Shown: in pieces, positions 35,260-43,732 of the stretch | Layout of the letters: the number at the start of each line of letters is the position of its first letter | How positions within the stretch are numbered: the stretch's first letter is position 1 | Assembly: GCF_030817355.1 (NCBI RefSeq) | Contig: NZ_JAUSZH010000001.1 | Span: 3,094,501 to 3,158,500, forward strand | Length of the DNA stretch: 64,000 nt | Source: Streptomyces sp. V1I1 | GTDB lineage: Bacteria > Actinomycetota > Actinomycetes > Streptomycetales > Streptomycetaceae | Direction: 5' to 3' | Program-made: the position numbers and the translations under genes | The notes under the pieces: model-generated | Seen by the model: the letters and a program-made list of their open reading frames with translations, nothing else | Databases searched by the model: none | Told to the model about the DNA's origin: nothing

Positions 35260-36183
35260 TCAGACCTGGGCCGGCTCGCGGTCGCCGCCCTCGGCGACGA
35301 CGCCCGCGACGCGGCGCAGCTTCTTCATCGGGGCGAGCTCGGACTCGTAGACCTTCTTGACGCCGTCGCCGAGCGCGGTCTCGATGGTGCGGATGTCGCG
35401 GACCAGGCGCTGCAGGCCGCCCGGCTCGACGGAGGCGGCCTGGTCGGAGCCCCACATGGCACGGTCGAGGGTGATGTGGCGCTCGACGAAGGCGGCGCCG
35501 AGGGCGACCGCGGCGAGGGTGGTCTGAAGGCCGGTCTCGTGGCCGCTGTAGCCGATCGGGACGTTCGGGTACTCGCCCTGGAGGGTGTTGATGACGCGGA
35601 GGTTGAGCTCCTCCGCCTTCGCCGGGTACGTCGACGTGGCGTGGCAGAGCAGGATGTTGTCGCTGCCGAGCACCTCGACCGCGTGCCGGATCTGCCTCGG
35701 CGTGGACATGCCGGTGGAGAGGATGACGGTCTTGCCGGTGGCGCGCAGGGCGCGCAGCAGCTCGTCGTCGGTGAGCGACGCGGAGGCCACCTTGTGGGCG
35801 GGGACGTCGAACTTCTCCAGGAAGGCGACGGCTTCGGTGTCCCACGGGGACGCGAACCAGTCGATGCCGCGCTTCTTGCAGTGCGCGTCGATCTGGCGGT
35901 ACTCGTCCTCACCGAACTCCACACGGTGGCGGTAGTCGATGTACGTCATCCGGCCCCAGGGGGTGTCGCGCTCGATGTCCCACTGGTCGCGCGGGGTGCA
36001 GATCTCCGGGGTGCGCTTTTGGAACTTGACCGCGTCACAGCCGGCGTCGGCGGCGGCATCGATGAGCGCAAAGGCGTTGTTCAGGTCGCCGTTGTGGTTG
36101 ATGCCGATCTCACCCGTGACGTAGACGGGGTGACCGGGGCCCGCGGTCTTGGTGCCGAGGGTGCGCAGACGAGACGTGCTCAT
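35260..36183 (-). CDS. neuB: NeuB-type nonulosonic acid synthase lacking the SAF domain
   Basis: This 307-residue synthase contains VTGEIGINHNGDLNNAFALIDAAADAGCDAVKFQKRTPE, LSTGMSTPRQI, HATSTYPAKAEELNLRVI, GYSGHETGLQTTLAAVALGAAFVERHITLDRAMWGSDQAAS. All belong to the NeuB TIM barrel, which condenses phosphoenolpyruvate with ManNAc or mannose (6-phosphate). Typical NeuB enzymes are ~340-350 residues with a C-terminal antifreeze-like (SAF) domain; here the protein ends shortly after APMKKLR. The absence of a NeuC-type epimerase in the cluster is compatible with Kdn-type product. The product is inferred. Confidence 0.9.
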   Translation of the reverse strand: MSTSRLRTLGTKTAGPGHPVYVTGEIGINHNGDLNNAFALIDAAADAGCDAVKFQKRTPEICTPRDQWDIERDTPWGRMTYIDYRHRVEFGEDEYRQIDAHCKKRGIDWFASPWDTEAVAFLEKFDVPAHKVASASLTDDELLRALRATGKTVILSTGMSTPRQIRHAVEVLGSDNILLCHATSTYPAKAEELNLRVINTLQGEYPNVPIGYSGHETGLQTTLAAVALGAAFVERHITLDRAMWGSDQAASVEPGGLQRLVRDIRTIETALGDGVKKVYESELAPMKKLRRVAGVVAEGGDREPAQV

Positions 36184-36196
36184 GAGGGGTCGTTCC

Positions 36197-37525
36197 TTAC
36201 TTCTCGGGGGAGTTGTGGGAGGTGGCAGGGGTATCGGGGGTGTTCTCAGGGGTGTTGGTGGTGCTCGCAGGGGTGTTGAGAGTCGGGCCGAGGAGCCAGG
36301 AGGCGATTTCGCGGATCGCCCCCTCGCCGCCGCGCGTGGCAGTGACGGCACGCGCTGCGGCACGTACGGAGCCGTGCGCACTCGCGACGGCCACGGGCCA
36401 GCCGACGAGGTTGAAGCACGGAAGGTCGTTGACGTCGTTACCGACGTAGAGCACCCGGTCCGGCGCGATCCCGCGCTCCTCGCACCACTGCTTCAGCGCG
36501 AGGTCCTTGCGGTCGATGCCGTGCAGGACGGGGATCTGGAGCTTGCGGCCGCGGGCGGCGACGACCGGGTTCTGCTCGGTGGACAGGATGAGCAGTTCCA
36601 GGCCGGACTTGCGCAGATGCGCGATGCCGAGGCCGTCGCCGCGGTGCACGGCGACGGTTTCGTGCCCGTCCGCGTCGATGTAGACGCGGTCGTCGGTCTG
36701 GGTGCCGTCGAAGTCCAGGACGACGGCGTCGACGGCGTCGCGCGTGGGCAGCGCGGAGGTGTCGAGCAGCGGGGCGAGCGCGCGGGCCCGGGCGAGGTCG
36801 TGCGGGTCGTCGACCTCGAGGACGCGCGCGGGGTCGGTTCGCACCAGCGCGGTGCGGCCGAAGAAGCGGTGCCCGGCCTCGCGGAAACCGGTGGCGGACA
36901 TCGCGTACGCGGCTCCCGTCTCCAGGAAGTCCTGCGGCCGGTCCTGGCGGCGCGGCCGGAAGGACTCGTCGTGGTTGACGCCGTGTCCGGAGGCCGGGGC
37001 GGCCTCGAGGAGCACGGCCGTGGAGCCGCCGACGCGCTGGGCGCCGATGGCCGCCGTGGCGGGCTGCTCGGCGCCGGAGTCGGAGCCCTGCTCGCGCCAG
37101 ACGAAGCCGTGGAAGGGGGCCACGGTGACCGCGCTGTCCGCGCCGTCCTCGATGACCGCGGCGGCGACGCCCTCGACGTCGGCGCGCGTCAGGAAGGGGC
37201 TGGTGCACTGGACGAGCAGGACCACGTCCACGGGCGCGCCGTGCATCGCCTCGTGCGCGTCCATCGCGTGCAGCACCGCCGCCTCGCTGGTGGCGGTGTC
37301 CCCGGCGATCGCGGCCGGCCGCAGCACAACTTCGGCGCCCGCGCCGCGCGCCGCCGACGCGATGTCCGGGTCGTCCGTGGAGACCACGACATCGGTGACC
37401 AGGCGGGCGGCGAGGCTCTCGCGGACGGCGCGTGCGACGAGCGGCACGCCGCCGACCGGGGCCAGGTTCTTTGCCGGTACGCCCTTGGAGCCGCCACGGG
37501 CGGGAATCACGGCGAGAACGGTCAT
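36197..37525 (-). CDS. neuA: bifunctional CMP-nonulosonate synthetase / HAD phosphatase
   Basis: This is a 442-residue fusion. N-terminal ~230 residues: IPARGGSKGVPAKNLAPVGG and VLLVQCTSPFLTRADVE are cytidylyltransferase motifs. C-terminal part: VVLDFDGTQTDDRVYID and YVGNDVNDLPCFNLVGWPVAVASAH are KdsC/NANP-phosphatase-like HAD motifs. Such a fusion would dephosphorylate the 9-phosphate product and activate it with CTP, which suggests a Kdn-9-phosphate-type route. The last 25 residues are NTP-repeat low complexity. The gap to neuB is only 13 bp. Confidence 0.92.
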   Translation of the reverse strand: MTVLAVIPARGGSKGVPAKNLAPVGGVPLVARAVRESLAARLVTDVVVSTDDPDIASAARGAGAEVVLRPAAIAGDTATSEAAVLHAMDAHEAMHGAPVDVVLLVQCTSPFLTRADVEGVAAAVIEDGADSAVTVAPFHGFVWREQGSDSGAEQPATAAIGAQRVGGSTAVLLEAAPASGHGVNHDESFRPRRQDRPQDFLETGAAYAMSATGFREAGHRFFGRTALVRTDPARVLEVDDPHDLARARALAPLLDTSALPTRDAVDAVVLDFDGTQTDDRVYIDADGHETVAVHRGDGLGIAHLRKSGLELLILSTEQNPVVAARGRKLQIPVLHGIDRKDLALKQWCEERGIAPDRVLYVGNDVNDLPCFNLVGWPVAVASAHGSVRAAARAVTATRGGEGAIREIASWLLGPTLNTPASTTNTPENTPDTPATSHNSPEK

Positions 37526-37575
37526 CTGTGCTCCTGAGTACGGGAGTTGAGGGGAGGCGCCCGGGGCGACGGGGG

Positions 37576-38901
37576 TCACAGCTCGCCCATCCGGCGGATG
37601 ATGGGGGCGACGCGCTGCACGCCGTGGCGGTACGCGCCGCGCGCCGCGTTCCGTACGGCGTCGCGCACCACGCGCCGTATGCCGGTGGCCTCTGTCTTCG
37701 GGGCCGCGCCAGGCCGCGGGGTGCCGTCGGGGGCCAGGTGGTGGCGGGCGAGGATGCCGGGCAGATAGCCGGGCGCGGTGGCGGGCGTGTAGTACGGCGC
37801 GATCGGAGGGAGCTCGGGCTGCTCGAGCAGCTCGGCAACGCGCTTGCGGGCGGCGTCGAAGGCCGTTTCGTACGTACCGTCCGCGGCGACGCCCTGCCGC
37901 GCCAGCCAGTCCGGGTCGGGGACGGGCCGGTAGCCGCCGTCCAGGCTGTCCCAGGAGGTCAGCAGCCCGGAGCCGATGAAGTGGTGGTTGCCGAGCGCCT
38001 CGCGCACACCCAGGTCGCTGAGGACCGCGGTGGGGATGCGCCGGTGCAGGGATTCCAGGGCGGCCGTCGAGGAGACCGTCACCAGCAGGTCGGTGCGGTC
38101 GAGGACCTCGCCCATGTGCCCGTAGACCAGCTTGAAGTTCGGCGGCAGTCCGCCGGGCAGCTTGTCGGCGAGCTTCTGGTACGGCAGCTCTTCGAGGTGC
38201 GTGGTGTGCTCGCCGGGCTTGGAGCGCAGCTTCAGCAGCACCTCGCGGTGCGGATGGAGCCTGGCGTGCTCGACCAGGCGCCGCAGCAGATAGGTGCGGT
38301 GGGCGCGGGACTCGGGCACGGAGGGCTGAGCGGCGAAGACGACGGTGTCGCGGTCGTCCGCGGCCTCGTAGGGCGCGCCGCCGAGGAACGGCAGCGCGGC
38401 CTCGGTGACGGACGAGGCGTCGGCGCCCACGCCCTCGTACACCGCGCGGAACCGCTCCGCGTCGTGCCGTGAGTTGGCGAGGACGACGTCCGCGCCGTGC
38501 CGCAGCAGCAGGCCGTCGGCGAGCTTCTCGTATACGACGCCGACATAGCCGGTGACGACGACGGGTCTGCGGGGCAGCGCCAGCGCGGCGAGCCCGTGCA
38601 GCATGGCCTGGACCGCGCCGCCGACGAGGGAGAGCACGATCACGTCGTACGGCTCGTCCTTCATCGCCCGCAGGAACTCGTTCCCGGTCACCTCGCGCAG
38701 CTCGTCGGCACGCACTCCGACTTCGGCGAGCTGACGGGCCGTGGGAGTGGCCCGGCCGCGCAGCAGAAAGCCGCTCAGCTCGATGGAGTCCGGGGCGTCG
38801 GAGGGGGCGATACGACGCGCGGTGAGCGCGCCCCATTTCCACCGGGTGTCGGAGTCGGCGAGTACGGCGACCCGTACGGCCTCGCTTGTACTTGATGGCA
38901 C
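37576..38901 (-). CDS. DUF6716-like putative glycosyltransferase of the nonulosonic locus
   Basis: This is a 441-residue protein starting VRVAVLADSDTRWKWGALTARRIA. Later segments, PVVVTGYVGVVYEKLADGLLLRHGADVVLANSRHD and LLVTVSSTAALESLHRRIPTAVLSDLG, look like GT-B fold nucleotide-sugar binding. It is co-directional with the CMP-synthetase gene, 50 bp apart, and divergent from the GT2 gene. It probably takes part in building or capping the polymer. GTG 38901 is chosen. Family naming (DUF6716) is from recognition of sequence style and needs checking. Confidence 0.65.
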   Translation of the reverse strand: MPSSTSEAVRVAVLADSDTRWKWGALTARRIAPSDAPDSIELSGFLLRGRATPTARQLAEVGVRADELREVTGNEFLRAMKDEPYDVIVLSLVGGAVQAMLHGLAALALPRRPVVVTGYVGVVYEKLADGLLLRHGADVVLANSRHDAERFRAVYEGVGADASSVTEAALPFLGGAPYEAADDRDTVVFAAQPSVPESRAHRTYLLRRLVEHARLHPHREVLLKLRSKPGEHTTHLEELPYQKLADKLPGGLPPNFKLVYGHMGEVLDRTDLLVTVSSTAALESLHRRIPTAVLSDLGVREALGNHHFIGSGLLTSWDSLDGGYRPVPDPDWLARQGVAADGTYETAFDAARKRVAELLEQPELPPIAPYYTPATAPGYLPGILARHHLAPDGTPRPGAAPKTEATGIRRVVRDAVRNAARGAYRHGVQRVAPIIRRMGEL

Positions 38902-39088
38902 GCCGAGGACGTTAGAAAGGCATTCCGTTTGACGGCCCAACTCGACCACAACAGCTGGTTAACAGCGCGTCTACGGTTGGCGAAAAGGCCCATGAATCAA
39001 GCTGGTTAACGGACTCGCCGCCCTGCGTTCACCCGCCATCCCTCCCAGCGACAGAACGAATGCCGGGTCTCGGCCTAGCCTCACGCGG

Positions 39089-40381
39089 GTGGTTAAGCTC
39101 TCCGTCATCGTGCCGTTCTACAACGTGCAGACATACGCCCCCGACACCCTGAGAAGCCTCCAGGCGAACGCCCGCGAGGACTTCGAATTCCTGCTTGTCG
39201 ACGATTGCTCGACAGATGGGACTCCGGAGATCCTGGAGCGCGCGGAGCGTGAGGTTCCGGGGGCTCGGCTGATCAGACATGAACAGAACGGCGGCCTCGC
39301 CACCGCGCGGAACACCGGTCTCGACGCCGCGAGCGGGGAGTACCTCACCTTCCTCGACGGCGACGACTGGCTGGCGCCCGGCCACTACGAGCGGCTGCTC
39401 ACGGCCATCGAGGAGCTGGGCTGCGACTTCGTCCGCACCGACCATGTCCAGTGCACGGCCAGGGCCCGCACGGTCCACCGCGTCCCGGTCGGCCGGCGCG
39501 GCGAGGTGCTGCGGCCGCGGGACGCGATCCTGCCCGCCGACCGGTCGACCGGCGTCGACTACCCCTTCGCCTGGGCCGGGATGTATCACCGGCGGCTCGC
39601 GGAGCGCGGGCTGCTGCATTTCACGCACGGGCTGCGCACCGCCGAGGACCGGCCGTGGATCTGGCGGCTGCACCGCGAGGCCGAGTCTTTTGCCGCGATC
39701 AGCCACTTGGGGATCTTCTACCGACGCGGCGTTGCATCATCCCTGACACAAATTGGTGACATTCGCCAGCTTGATTTCATCCGGGCATTCGACCAGGTGC
39801 TCGAAGAAACGGCGAAGGATCCGGATTCCGCTCAGCTGTTGCCAAAAGCCGTGCGAACGTACTGTGCCGTCATTTCCCACCACTTGGGATCAGTAGAGAG
39901 GTTCGAACCCGCAGTGGCGCGGAAATTGCGTGCAATGAGCGCGGCGGCCCTGAAGCGGATGCCGCAGGACATTTTGAAGGACGCGCTCGACTCGATGGAC
40001 GTCGAGCGCGCGCATCGAGGCTGCGCAGGCTACGCCGCCGCCCCGCCCCGCTCTCCGGGGAGGCAGCGGCCTGATGCGTACGACCCAGATCTTCTACGCG
40101 TCCTCGCTGTACGGGGCCGCCACGCTGGCCGCGGCGATCGACAGCGGCTGCTTCGCGACCGCCGACCGGCGCCTCCTGCTGGTCGCCAACAACGCGGCGA
40201 CGCCGGAGACTTCGCCTTCGCTGGACACGATGCCCGGCTTCGAGCAGCTGCGCGGCCGCTTCGACGGGGTGCTCTCCTGGAACGAGGCGATCTCCCCTTT
40301 TCATCCGGGCGGCTGGGCCCCGCGCCCGGACGACGGCCCGCTGTGGGAGCGGTATCTGCGGATGCTGTGGGACCTCGGTGA
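39089..40381 (+). CDS. GT2 family glycosyltransferase, C-terminus altered by dinucleotide frameshift
   Basis: The first ~306 residues are a normal GT-A/GT2 enzyme: VKLSVIVPFYNVQTY, FEFLLVDDCSTDGTPEIL, NGGLATARNTGLDAASGEYLTFLDGDDWL, RTAEDRPWIWRL. At 40006-40013 a GCGCGCGC run occurs. Removing one GC unit gives DVERASRLRRLRRRPAPLSGEAAA and a TGA at 40072-40074 that overlaps the next ATG as TGATG, the usual coupling. In the sequence as given, the frame instead runs 308 bp into the next gene. A -10 TAGCCT 7 nt before GTG 39089 suggests a leaderless mRNA. It belongs with the polysialyltransferase-like gene that follows. Confidence 0.85.
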   Translation: MVKLSVIVPFYNVQTYAPDTLRSLQANAREDFEFLLVDDCSTDGTPEILERAEREVPGARLIRHEQNGGLATARNTGLDAASGEYLTFLDGDDWLAPGHYERLLTAIEELGCDFVRTDHVQCTARARTVHRVPVGRRGEVLRPRDAILPADRSTGVDYPFAWAGMYHRRLAERGLLHFTHGLRTAEDRPWIWRLHREAESFAAISHLGIFYRRGVASSLTQIGDIRQLDFIRAFDQVLEETAKDPDSAQLLPKAVRTYCAVISHHLGSVERFEPAVARKLRAMSAAALKRMPQDILKDALDSMDVERAHRGCAGYAAAPPRSPGRQRPDAYDPDLLRVLAVRGRHAGRGDRQRLLRDRRPAPPAGRQQRGDAGDFAFAGHDARLRAAARPLRRGALLERGDLPFSSGRLGPAPGRRPAVGAVSADAVGPR

Positions 40382-41423
40382 CGACCGGATCGAGCTGGCC
40401 GTCGAGTCCATCCAGGTCAACCCGGCGCTGGCGATCGCGCAGCTCTTCCCGGACGCGACGCTGGATGTGTACGCGGACGGGCTGATGAGCTACGGACCGA
40501 CCCGCAGCAAGATCGACCCGCTGGTCGGCGAGCGGGTGCGCAGGCTGTTCCATCTGGACCTCGTGCCGGGCTTGAAGCCTTTGCTGCTCGCGGAGTTCGG
40601 GGCGCAGCCGCAGGTCGTCCCGACGGAGGCGTTCGTCAAGGTCGTCGCCGAACTCTCCGACGGCGTCACGGATGTGGCACCCGGCGAGGGGACTGCGGCG
40701 GGCGAGGGAACTGCGGCGGGCGACGGCCCGGCCCTGCTGCTCGGCCAGTACCTCGCGGCGCTCGGCATCATCACGCCCGATGAGGAAGAGGCCCTCCACG
40801 TCCGGATGGTGCGGGGCGCGGTCGCGCTCGGCCACCGCCGGATTGTATTCAAGCCGCATCCCACGGCCCCGGCTTCCTGGACGCGCACCCTGGAGCGTGA
40901 GGCGGAGAAGCTGGAGGCGGAACTGACCGTCCTGGACCGGCCGTTGATCGCCGAAGTGCTCTACCGTCAGCTGCGGCCCGCACTGGTGGCGGGCTGCTTC
41001 TCCACCGCGCTGTTCACGGCGAGCACGTTCTACGGAATCCCGGTGGCCCGCATCGGCACCGAGCCGCTCCTCGACCGGCTCACGCCGTACCAGAACAGCA
41101 ACCGGATTCCGCTGACGATCGTCGACGCGCTGCTGCCCGATCTGGCGGAGGGCGAATCGGGCGCGCCGAGGGAAGCGGACGAGACGGTGACCGGCCTGCT
41201 CAACACGGTCGGCTTCGCGATGCAGGCACAGCTCAGGCCGGATCTGCGCGCGGCGGCGGAGAGCTATCTCAGGGGCCACCTGGACTCGCACACCTGGCGC
41301 TACTTCAAGCGCCGCCGGCTGACGGTGCTCGGCCTGCCGGGCGGGATTCCGGTGCCGCGGAACGCGGCGGTGCGCAGGGTGGTGCGGCGGGCGCGCCGCC
41401 TGAAGCGGGTGGCGCTGGGCTGA
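40074..41423 (+). CDS. polysialyltransferase-like protein (second copy)
   Basis: This 449-residue protein begins MRTTQIFYASSLYGAATLAAAIDSG. It carries RIVFKPHPTAP (HP motif) and LVAGCFSTALFTAS (S motif), the two CMP-sialic-acid-binding motifs of bacterial polysialyltransferases. An internal 18-bp repeat encodes GEGTAAGEGTAAGDG near residue 205. It is coupled to the GT2 gene and divergent from the NeuA/NeuB block. Together these genes predict a nonulosonic-acid-containing envelope polymer, in line with the Kdn teichulosonic acids known from Streptomyces walls. Confidence 0.75.
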   Translation: MRTTQIFYASSLYGAATLAAAIDSGCFATADRRLLLVANNAATPETSPSLDTMPGFEQLRGRFDGVLSWNEAISPFHPGGWAPRPDDGPLWERYLRMLWDLGDDRIELAVESIQVNPALAIAQLFPDATLDVYADGLMSYGPTRSKIDPLVGERVRRLFHLDLVPGLKPLLLAEFGAQPQVVPTEAFVKVVAELSDGVTDVAPGEGTAAGEGTAAGDGPALLLGQYLAALGIITPDEEEALHVRMVRGAVALGHRRIVFKPHPTAPASWTRTLEREAEKLEAELTVLDRPLIAEVLYRQLRPALVAGCFSTALFTASTFYGIPVARIGTEPLLDRLTPYQNSNRIPLTIVDALLPDLAEGESGAPREADETVTGLLNTVGFAMQAQLRPDLRAAAESYLRGHLDSHTWRYFKRRRLTVLGLPGGIPVPRNAAVRRVVRRARRLKRVALG

Positions 41424-41610
41424 GGTTTCCCTGGGGCTCCGCCCCAGAACCCGCTCCTCAATCTCCCCCAGACTTCGTCCGGGGGGACCCCCACGAGGCT
41501 TGATTTGCCCGGGCATATCAAGCCCGTCCGGCGATTGAGGACACGCGCGAAGCGCGTACGGGGGTCTGGGGGCTGCCCCCAGTTCGGGAAGGGGCGGGTC
41601 GGGGAACAGG
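41424..41610. repeat. composite intergenic repeat block, inverted relative to 2990-3270
   Basis: It contains GGGGCTCCGCCCCAGAACCC, a minus-strand hairpin unit at 41463-41494 (CTCCCCCAGACTTCGTCC...), CGAGGCTTGATTTG, GTCCGGCGATTGAGGACA, GTACGGGGGTCTGGGG and TTCGGGAAGGGGCGGG. All of these modules are also found at 2990-3270. It lies between the convergent polysialyltransferase and TetR genes, and no gene is present. Confidence 0.8.
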
Positions 41611-41623
41611 CCCGCCGCAGGCG

Positions 41624-42265
41624 CTAGCCCAGCAGCACCGCCCCCACCCCCGCCACCACCGCCGCCAGCCCCACCTCGAACCCCGCATCGCGCCCCGCGA
41701 ACATCTCCTCGCCCGCCGCCGCGGACAGCGGGTACTCGGCCAGCCGCTCGGCGCGCGCCGCCAGGTCGTAGCCCTCCGCACCCGTCGCCGGGTCCGGGCC
41801 CATGGCCTGTTCCTCGATCACGTAGCCGATCGTGTAGCTGTACGCGGTGAGCCAGGCGCGCGCGGCCGCCGCCGGGGTGAAGCCCGCCACGGTGAGCATG
41901 CGCAGATGCGCCTCCATCGGGCCCGCGTAGCTCATGTCGGTGAAATGCGTGCCGCTGTAGACCTTCGCGCCGTCGCGGTAGCGCAGCAAATGCTCGCGCA
42001 GCCTTCGCATGGCCGCGGCGAGGCCCTCGCGCCAGTCGGCCGACGGGTCCGACTCCTGCATGTCCGCCGCCATCCGCCGCAGCATCTCGGTCGCCATCTC
42101 GTCGAGCAGCGCCTGTTTGTCTTTGAAGTGCCAGTACAGCGCGGGCGCTTTGACGTCGAGCTCCTTGGCGATGGCGCGCAGGGTCAGCCCTTCGAGGCCC
42201 ACTTCGTTGAGCAGGCGCAGGGCGGTGCGCGCCACCCGGATCCGGTCGAGTCGTTCCGTAGCCAC
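41624..42265 (-). CDS. TetR-family repressor
   Basis: This 213-residue regulator has an N-terminal HTH, RIRVARTALRLLNEVGLEGLTLRAIAKELDVKAPALYWHFKDKQALLDEMA, typical of the TetR class itself (TetR_C_1-like C-terminus, AGFTPAAAARAWLTAYSYTIGYVIEEQAM). It is divergent from an FAD monooxygenase gene of the TetX/rifampicin-type family 39 bp away. Two TTAACAGCGTTAA operators lie between and just inside that gene. It likely represses both genes until a small aromatic ligand binds. Confidence 0.93.
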   Translation of the reverse strand: MATERLDRIRVARTALRLLNEVGLEGLTLRAIAKELDVKAPALYWHFKDKQALLDEMATEMLRRMAADMQESDPSADWREGLAAAMRRLREHLLRYRDGAKVYSGTHFTDMSYAGPMEAHLRMLTVAGFTPAAAARAWLTAYSYTIGYVIEEQAMGPDPATGAEGYDLAARAERLAEYPLSAAAGEEMFAGRDAGFEVGLAAVVAGVGAVLLG

Positions 42266-42274
42266 CTTGACAAT

Positions 42275-42324
42275 TTAACAGCGTTAAGCGCATCCTCCGT
42301 AACCATGGAACTTAACAGCGTTAA
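42275..42324. promoter_or_regulatory. twin TetR operators in the divergent promoter
   Basis: Two identical 13-bp palindromes TTAAC-AGC-GTTAA lie at 42275-42287 and 42312-42324, 37 bp centre to centre. The first falls between TTGACA (-35, 42267-42272) and CATCCT (-10, 42291-42296) of the monooxygenase promoter. The second lies just past the predicted transcription start. Confidence 0.85.
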
Positions 42325-43732
42325 GGAACCGAGGAACGTGGACGTCCTCGTCGTCGGGGCCGGGCCCACCGGGCTCGCTCTCGCCTGCGATCTGGCCCGC
42401 CGCGGCGTGCGAACCCTCGTCGTCGAGCAGTCGGACACGCTCTTCCCCGGCTCGCGCGGCAAGGGCATCCAGCCGCGCACCATGGAGGTCTTCGACGACC
42501 TCGGGGTCGTGGACGCGGTCCTCTCATCCGGCGGCCGGGCCCCGGTCGGCATGATCTGGCAGGACGGCGCCCGGCAGGGCGAGCACGACATGTTCGAGCG
42601 GCCCGCGCCCTCGGAGGCCGAACCGTATACAGAACCCTGGCTGCTCCCGCAGTGGCGCACACAGCAGATCCTGCACACGCGCCTGACGGAGCTGGGCGGC
42701 AGCGTCGCCTTCGGCACCGCCCTGACCGGGATCAGGCAGGACGCGCACACAGTGACGGCCCGGCTCTCGACGGGCGAGGTCCACGCGTCGTACGCGGTCG
42801 CCGCCGACGGCGGCCGCAGCACGGTGCGCCGGGCTCTCGGCATCCCGATGACCGGCGAGGACGTCGACCCGGCGCCGATGCTCGTCGCGGATGTCCGAAT
42901 TCCGGCGCTGGACCGTCTGAGCTGGCACATCTTCCCCGGCGACGGCACCGGCCACCTCGCCGTCTGCCCGCTGCCGGGCACCGACGACTTCCAGCTCATC
43001 GGCCAGTTCAACGAAGGCGAGCCCGACACCTCGCCCGCGGGGATACGGGCGCTGGTCGCCGCCCGCAGCCATCTGGCCGCGGACGAGGTCACCGAGGTGC
43101 TGTGGGTATCGGACTTCCGGCCGCGCGCCGCCATGGCCGCCCGCTTCCGCGAGGGGCGTGTTTTCCTCGCGGGCGACGCCGCGCACATCCACTCCCCCGC
43201 CGGCGGGCAGGGCCTCAACACCAGCGTCCAGGACGCGTACAACCTCGGTTGGAAGCTCGGCCAGGTGCTGCGCCACGGCGCGCCCGAGGCGCTGCTCGAC
43301 ACGTACGAAGAGGAGCGGCAGCCTGTCGCCGCACAGATGCTGGGCCTGTCCACCCGTATCCACCGCGGCGAGGAGCGGCGCGGCGCGGCCACCATACAGC
43401 TCGGCCTGGGCTACCGCGGCGGCCCGCTCGCTTCAGGAGGCAGCGGCGCCGGCGGCGCGCTGGAGGCGGGCGACCGCGCCCCGGACGGCCCGCTGCCCGG
43501 CGGGCGCCGGCTGTTCGACCTCTTCCGCGGCCCGCACTTCACGCTGCTCGCGGTCGGCACGGACGCGGAACTGCCGCCGCTGGACGCCCAGTTGGTGCAC
43601 GTACACCGCATCGACGCGTACGAGCCGTACGGAAAGGGCCTCTTCCTGGTCAGGCCCGACGGCTATGTCGGCTGGGCGGGCGGGGACACGGCGGGGCTGA
43701 CCGAGTGGCTGGAGCGGGTCAGGAGCTGCTGA
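42305..43732 (+). CDS. FAD-dependent aromatic monooxygenase (PheA/TetX-type)
   Basis: This 475-residue class A flavoprotein hydroxylase has DVLVVGAGPTGLALACDLARRG (FAD ADP-binding), AVAADGGRSTVRRALG (DG motif) and VFLAGDAAHIHSPAGGQGLNTSVQDAYNLGWKL (GD motif). The C-terminal thioredoxin-like region (DAQLVHVHRIDAYEPYGKGLFLVRPDGYVGWAG) is typical of anthraquinone/rifampicin monooxygenases. ATG 42305 would be leaderless and codes through an operator; GTG 42338 with an AAGGA SD upstream is a good alternative start. It is controlled by the divergent TetR. Confidence 0.93.
   Translation: MELNSVKEPRNVDVLVVGAGPTGLALACDLARRGVRTLVVEQSDTLFPGSRGKGIQPRTMEVFDDLGVVDAVLSSGGRAPVGMIWQDGARQGEHDMFERPAPSEAEPYTEPWLLPQWRTQQILHTRLTELGGSVAFGTALTGIRQDAHTVTARLSTGEVHASYAVAADGGRSTVRRALGIPMTGEDVDPAPMLVADVRIPALDRLSWHIFPGDGTGHLAVCPLPGTDDFQLIGQFNEGEPDTSPAGIRALVAARSHLAADEVTEVLWVSDFRPRAAMAARFREGRVFLAGDAAHIHSPAGGQGLNTSVQDAYNLGWKLGQVLRHGAPEALLDTYEEERQPVAAQMLGLSTRIHRGEERRGAATIQLGLGYRGGPLASGGSGAGGALEAGDRAPDGPLPGGRRLFDLFRGPHFTLLAVGTDAELPPLDAQLVHVHRIDAYEPYGKGLFLVRPDGYVGWAGGDTAGLTEWLERVRSC

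Noticed and set aside
36197..38842. An 881-codon minus-strand frame spanning the CMP-synthetase and DUF6716-like genes
   Set aside because: Only the 36197-37525 part is the real protein; the N-terminal extension is Arg-rich noise overlapping the well-formed neighbour in another frame.
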